Positions 58,501 to 64,000 of a stretch of DNA of 64,000 bases are shown piece by piece. A model generated the notes under the pieces. It did no database searches. It saw only the letters and a list, made by a program, of their open reading frames with translations, and was not told the DNA's origin. The stretch's first letter is position 1. Each line of letters begins with the position of its first letter. The position numbers were made by a program, and so were the translations under genes. Origin of the DNA: Blasia pusilla (lineage: Eukaryota; Marchantiophyta; Marchantiopsida; Blasiales); assembly GCA_050084515.1 (NCBI GenBank), contig CM114271.1:38874001-38938000 (forward strand), given 5' to 3'.

Positions 58501-58770
58501 CTCTAATCACAGATATTCAACTTGTTTTACCCTGCAAAATATCTCAAAAGAAGGTTACTACCCAGTTCTTAGAAGTGGTAAGCCCACACTCATGAAATCT
58601 GTTCTGCAGTGACCATCATCCTACCATCTTTTCTGTCTGGGCTTTTACATCATTTTTTTGTTTCGTTGCCTTCCTCAATTTCTGCTGTGTGATACAGAAT
58701 TGTCGGCAAAGTCATTGATAGGTGAGTATTCTGCTCCGGTCACATCTGGTGGTTGAGCTAGTCCTATAAT

Positions 58771-59265
58771 GTAGTGTCTGTTGTAGTGTTGTGATCATAG
58801 ACCCCATGCCCTGGTTGGGCAGTGCTAGAAGGATGAAGAAGTGAAGAAAGTACCATATGAGAGGAGAGAGGCTCTCTCAGATAGTGGGTGTATATCATAC
58901 ATAGTTTTTGTTCGGAGCTTCTAGGTGTCCACCAAGAAACGTTTTACAACACTTACCTGTTTTGGATCTCAAAAGACAATACTTAGCAGTGCAGCAGCGT
59001 TGGGCAGTGAATCCAGGAAAATGGTGAACAGATCCATTTGTAAGAAGTTAGCAATTTGAACATAGGTTGTTGCTCCGTGCAGTAAATTTGGTCCCAGAGA
59101 AGGGGGTTTTCATCCCCACAAGAAAGAGGGAGACGGTACTCATTAAGTAGTGCCTGTTGTGGCCTTGCGACCATAGACCCCGCGCCCTGGTTGGACGGTG
59201 CTTGAGACTGGGATGGGTGTAGAGAGAGAAGCAAGTGAAGAAGGTACCATATGAGAGGAGGGAGA
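58771..59265. repeat. Direct repeat upstream of MED6
   Basis: CATAGACCCCATGCCCTGGTTGGGCAGTGCT ... GAAGTACCATATGAGAGGAG at 58771-58870 recurs as CATAGACCCCGCGCCCTGGTTGGACGGTGCT ... GAAGGTACCATATGAGAGGAG at 59146-59265, about 380 bases apart. The second copy ends some 240 bases before the MED6 start codon, so it may overlap the promoter. Confidence 0.8.
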
Positions 59266-59501
59266 AGGGTTTAGGGTTTAGGAAGATAAACCTAGAGGCT
59301 GGTGGAACTGGTTATTTAAGGTGTTAGCTCAGTGGAATGATTTTGTCCTCAGGTGATGATATGCAGGTCTGGGAGGTCTAGAGACTGGAAATGATCGAAT
59401 CATGTACCATGCCTAAAACGGGTTGCCATTCTTAAACTTGGTGGCAGCAATTTTGCTCTGGTCTTCTTAGACATCAATAGATTGCAAACAGGCTGGATCC
59501 A

Positions 59502-61979
59502 ATGGGGGCACCCGGCCCATTGGGACAAGTGCCCATGCCCACGGCGACACCTGGCACAGACATGACCAGCATCAGTTTCCGGGATCAGCTGTGGCTCAAC
59601 TCTTTTCCCTTAGATCGTGGATTGGTGTTTGATTACTTTGCACTCTCGCCTTTCTACGACCGATCATGCTCCAATGAGCAACTTCGAATGCGGTCAATCC
59701 ACCCTCTAGACTCAACCCAATTAACGTATGCTCTTTCCCCTGTACTCACGCACTTTGTATATGAAGCATTAACTGAATTTTTAAATGGCAATTGTATAGA
59801 TATACCAGTTCTACTCATTTGCTTCTGATGTGTAGATAACATGACTTAGGTTTCCACATGTATTCTGATTGGTCTGTGATGGAGCCTATTAGGAGAAAAG
59901 GAGTTGGTGAATTGTTCTTAAAAAACTGAGAGATATTAATTTTGATGGTTTTGGAGCAGAAAAATGACAGGGCTTGAGTACATATTGCATGATGCGCAAG
60001 AGCCTCATCTTTTTGTTATCCGTAAGCAAAAGCGTGACGGCCCAGAGAAAGTTTCAGTAATTTCTGCATACTATGTTCTGGATGGCTCCATCTACCAAGC
60101 TCCACAGCTGTATAGCGTGATTGGTTCCAGGGCTGTGAGTAGCTTCTTCAACCAATTCTTGGAGTAATTTTTTTCGTCATACTTGTATTTGAAGAGTTTC
60201 TTCTCCAAGTATTTCTAGTCATTTCAATGTGCATTTTAACTCCAGACATCCACATTCATCTCCAATCTTTGCTTGGAGCAGATAATAGTTTCCAGCATGG
60301 CCTTGAGTAAGTATGATTGGGCATTCTTCCCCAAATACACACATTTCTCATTTTAGTCTCTACACTAGACCAAACCAGGATGCCATGGAAACCTCAAAGA
60401 AAACCAGGATGCCATGTAAAAGCATTACTAACAATAGAATTACCTGGCTCACAGGTCCGTGCGCTTTATCACATCTCTCAGGCCTTTTCTCAGGCAGCTG
60501 CAAAACTTGAAAGAATTGGACATGGTGAGTTCCCACCCACATTGTGAAGATCCACACAAATTTGGTGTGTAAGAAGCAAGAATTTTTCAACGTACTTTTA
60601 ACTTGTGCAGTGAAGGGGTCATATTTTTTTATTTATGTGTGCTCGTGGGACTTGTAGCTCAAGCTGGAAGTGCTAATTGTCAGTATCGAGAATTGGAGTT
60701 TTCTTCCTTTTAATTACATGCTAAGGTGCAACCAATACGGACTAAAGCGTGTCATGGATATTCTAAACTCAAGGCAACAATAGTTTTGCCCCGAGTTTTT
60801 TTTTAAATCATAAAATATGACTCATTTTTTAGTACAAGTAAAAAATAGGAATTCTTAGCAAAGAAGAATCAAGAGATTAAGATGGAACAGCCACAATCAT
60901 AATACTTTCTTGTCCAAATTCTTCATGCTCTGGGAAACTTGCCGAGAGACTTTTTAATTATAAAAGATCATGCTAAGTAACTCTGTAATTGTTTAGTAGG
61001 AGGCGTCTGCTTACTATTTGGTGTTTTCCTTAGCTATGATGAACTCAAGTCGCCTTGCTGGATCATGTCTCTCTGTAGAGCGTTTGACTACGCTATACTT
61101 ATGAACTTATGTTTTATCCAATTTTTTCCTTTTTTATAATTTCTGTTTATGCACTCTCTACTTCATAACCTACCTAGGTGTGCTGCATTCTCTTCAATTT
61201 CTCTCAGGTCCTTTCTCCATGATTATACTACCCAATACACTCTATTCAGCTGTATTATTCATCAAATTTCCTGATTAAACCTCTGTGATGTATCTACCCC
61301 TGTCTTCACTGTTGAATTCGAAGATCACTGCCTGCACTCAGGCACTGGGTTTCCCAATACTACAAACAAACTTGACTGTTTGTTTTCTCCAGAGACACCT
61401 TTTTCTATGAAACCTGTGTTTGAGACAATATTGAGCGTTAATCTCTACTTCTGGACTTTTGTAGATACAGAAAGTGCAAATGTAAAGTCAGAAGATTCTG
61501 CAGAGGAGGCGGCAGCAAAGATTGCAGCAGATAAGACTCTAGATATTAAAGAAGTTGTCAGACTGGATCAGATTCTTGCTGGTGTTTTCCGAAGGGTAAT
61601 GACACTGAAAGCTTGCTAATCACACATGTTTTCAGGGTCCACTACTTTAATGGATAATTTTTTTTCCTCGTTGTTAGGGCTTTGAATAGTTTGCATGATC
61701 AGGATTTCACTCCACCAATTGAAGGCACTGCATATGCGCAGCTCATTTGTGTCAGCCACCCACCCACCTTATCATCTATTGGCAGAACTGAATCAACTGC
61801 TGACTGTTTACTGTTTGCAGTTACCTCCAGCTCCTCCTCCACCTAGTTTTCCTGTGGTAGCCCCACCTGCAGAAGTTCCACAAGCTCAAGGTGGTCCACA
61901 AGAAGTGGGTGGAGATGCTGTTGGAGGAACCACTATCGAGCAGGCGCCTGCTAAGCGGATCAAGACTGAGAAACAATAA
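59502..61979 (+). CDS. MED6: Mediator complex subunit 6, five exons
   Basis: Subunit of the Mediator head module, needed for activated RNA polymerase II transcription in the nucleus. Exons: 59502-59725, 59960-60134, 60455-60524, 61465-61595 and 61821-61979, giving 252 residues. Junctions: TTAAC|GTATGC ... AGCAG|A; GGCT|GTGAGT ... CACAG|GTC; CATG|GTGAGT ... TGTAG|AT; AAGG|GTAATG ... TGCAG|TTA; phases 2, 0, 1, 0. Family landmarks: [107 protein letters not shown], then an acidic linker, LPPAPPPP and the terminal AKRIKTEKQ. Length matches plant MED6. Start chosen at ATG 59502, which gives the usual short glycine/proline-rich N-terminus. No disabling change: apparently functional. It diverges from MED31, whose start lies 6.6 kb away. 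Confidence 0.96.
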
Positions 61980-64000
61980 GATGCAATTTACATATTGGTG
62001 GACAATCTAGATCCTTGTTTTAGCACTTCTCAGGAGTTTCCACAGCCTCTACAGACCAATTTTTCATCAAGCTTATAAAATAAGTGGTACGTAATGAAGC
62101 TATAGACTAGAGAATTTCTGTCTGGCTTCAAATGCTTAATCCAATGTGGAGTTCAATTGGAACTGTTGTTTATGTAACAAAAGCCGTCATAATATTGTGA
62201 GATCTATGCCTGTAGACTCGGGAGATTGTGACGAACTCGGGATGTCCTCTATGAATGCAGGTTTTCGTAATCAAGAAAGAATTTCTGAAGCAAGAGGTAG
62301 ATCCATGCAGTGATCTTTGCCTATGAAGAAGAAAGCCTTGAGTGAACCCAGAATGCTCTTCTTAGTTTTAATATCCCCTTTGCAATCCTGAATCTTGGTG
62401 ACTCCATTGACACACAGTACTTGTGAGAACCTTCTGCCCTCATTTCTGTGATGGATTGCAGGAGCTTTTGAGATGAGGTCATGGGCTTTGTAGACTGTGA
62501 ACTTGGCACAACAAATTTACTAAGAGCAGTAAGTAAAGTGTGATGGAAGCAAGGACCCAGAATATGTGGTACTGTTGGGAGTTGTTGTTTGGAGTTGGGA
62601 GTTAGTTTCATTGTTTTCTTGTATTGATGGTCATTGTAAATGTATCCTTGTCCTTGTCCTTTGTGATCTGCACTAGTCCTGTGGATTTGGGGGTTACGAT
62701 TTCTTAGACCCAAACTCTTCCTTCTCCAGTATGGCACCTTGATTCAGACCCATTTGTCGTTTGTCGATGAAAGAGCCGCCAAGGTTCACTTGTACCACAC
62801 TATGGTAAAACGACACACAAAGTAGCTACAGGACAGTTGCTCATATTCTTTAGGTTTGGGTTTAGGTTTTAGGGTAGCCATTTTAGTTGTGGAGTCAAGA
62901 TGAATGACTACCAAATTCATGAATCACCTTTTTAGAGCACTTGTGCCATGTGAGTCACGAGTTATGATAGTCTTTGGCCCAGGCTGCTGTGTATAACTTC
63001 AGGTTTCGTGTCCATGTCTGCAGTCACTTCTTTTCGAGTAGACTTCTTCATGGGCTCACATTTGACTTCAGAATCTGGCAACCTATCTTGGAGGGAAACT
63101 GGATTGCAATGATCGCATGGAACCAACTCCAAAAGCCCAGGGTCAATCAAAATGTCGGGCACCAAAGCAAAAACAATAATTGTCATCTCTGGGCCCCTGA
63201 TAAACTATCTGTCAAGAAGCATCCGCACCAGCATCACAAATAGAAGATGGATGGCCCATCGTTATCCTTTTCTAGCCTTTGGAAGTGTTAGAGATAGCCT
63301 TTAATGAGTCATCTGCCTGCTATTGGCGCTAAGGGCCAAGTGTAATCTACCTCTGTTGAGAAGCATCGTCATCATAATTCAGTCAAAACAGCAGGTCCCA
63401 AAGGCACTAGGAGATGATGCCAACTTGCTCCAGCTCCTGTCATGATTAGTTGAAATCACCAGACACCTACGAAAAGTTGCGCTAAAAACAAGCATGAACG
63501 TAAGAATCCAGATCTTTACATTCATGCCTATTTTTAGATGATCTTCTGATCTGGATAAATTCTTTGTGAACCCCTACGACACGAGGCATAAAAACAGAGC
63601 TCATCATCCCTGTCCATTTTTTCGACATGATAAATAACATTTCATTTATGTCTTTAATCTCCAAATGCTTTAAACTTCGACACATGGGCATGGTTATTTG
63701 CAATGCATGATGTTGTAATAAAGGTTCAAGAAGATAAATTGTTTGAAAGGAAGACATCACATTATATTACCGCGAACTCTTCCCCTTTGTTAGAAAGTCT
63801 TCTTATACCTTGGGTCCTAGGGCTTCACAAAGAATTTATTAAGAACTGCATACTTTTCAATAGGTAAGGGGAGGAAAAGTAATGGGGAAGCTTTAGAAGG
63901 AATATACTCAAAATTGTTTAGTTTTCCATAGGAAAGTGAGTCGGAGGAGGAGTGTAGGCATAGGAACGAAATTTCAAAGGGTAGGACTTCCAAGGAAATT
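61980..64000. other. Region downstream of MED6
   Basis: Contains the MED6 3' untranslated region at its left. Minus-strand frames at 62321-62737, 62962-63186 and 63482-63760 have no recognisable domain; they could be worn exons but I cannot support that. No RNA gene seen. Confidence 0.35.

Noticed and set aside
62321-62737. Open frame of 138 codons on minus downstream of MED6
   Set aside because: No family recognised and no splice or promoter context to support it.

Overview
This is nuclear DNA of a land plant. The evidence is spliced genes with GT-AG introns for plant-type Mediator subunits MED31 and MED6, an A-type cytochrome P450, and long AT-rich gaps filled with plant transposons (Ty3/gypsy, Ty1/copia, hAT, Helitron). 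The P450 exon layout and the nature of the gypsy element suggest a non-angiosperm such as a lycophyte, fern, bryophyte or conifer, but the species cannot be fixed from this window.

Layout. 0-1.5 kb: a 180-bp satellite running off the left edge. 2.2-5.7 kb: two decayed minus-strand genes, one kinase-like and one with a coiled coil and a zinc-binding motif. 6.3-8.1 kb: GC-rich repeat blocks. 10-11.2 kb: an LTR-like remnant and an isolated FAM91-like exon. 11.7-14 kb: a decayed hAT transposase, then tandem repeats. 18.1-18.4 kb: a short Helitron. 18.9-22.6 kb: a complete but mutated hAT element with terminal inverted repeats and a perfect 8-bp target duplication. 25.7-28.6 kb: an intact three-exon P450 gene. 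32.2-32.4 kb: strong foldbacks. 34.0-43.6 kb: a large Ty3/gypsy element. 44.5-45.5 kb: a Ty1/copia remnant. 50.1-52.9 kb: MED31 (minus). 54.9-55.5 kb: a second, minus-strand remnant of the gypsy family. 57.4-57.9 kb: a broken copy of the 5' end of MED31. 59.5-62.0 kb: MED6 (plus).

The most notable object is the gypsy element. Between protease and reverse transcriptase it carries a whole cytosine-5 DNA methyltransferase domain (motif I, the Pro-Cys motif, ENV, an HRPR block and a C-terminal LG motif, in the right order), and its integrase ends in a PHD finger. It thus joins a DNA-methylation writer and a probable histone reader to a retrotransposon. This copy is dead: it has frameshifts and many in-frame stops, mostly TAG where CAG is the likely ancestor, which fits deamination of methylated CHG sites. 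Related fragments occur at 10.0 kb, 52.0 kb (inside a MED31 intron) and 54.9-55.4 kb, so the family has been active around this locus.

The three genes that look functional are the P450, MED31 and MED6. MED31 (middle module) and MED6 (head module) belong to the same RNA polymerase II co-activator complex and lie head to head about 6.6 kb apart.
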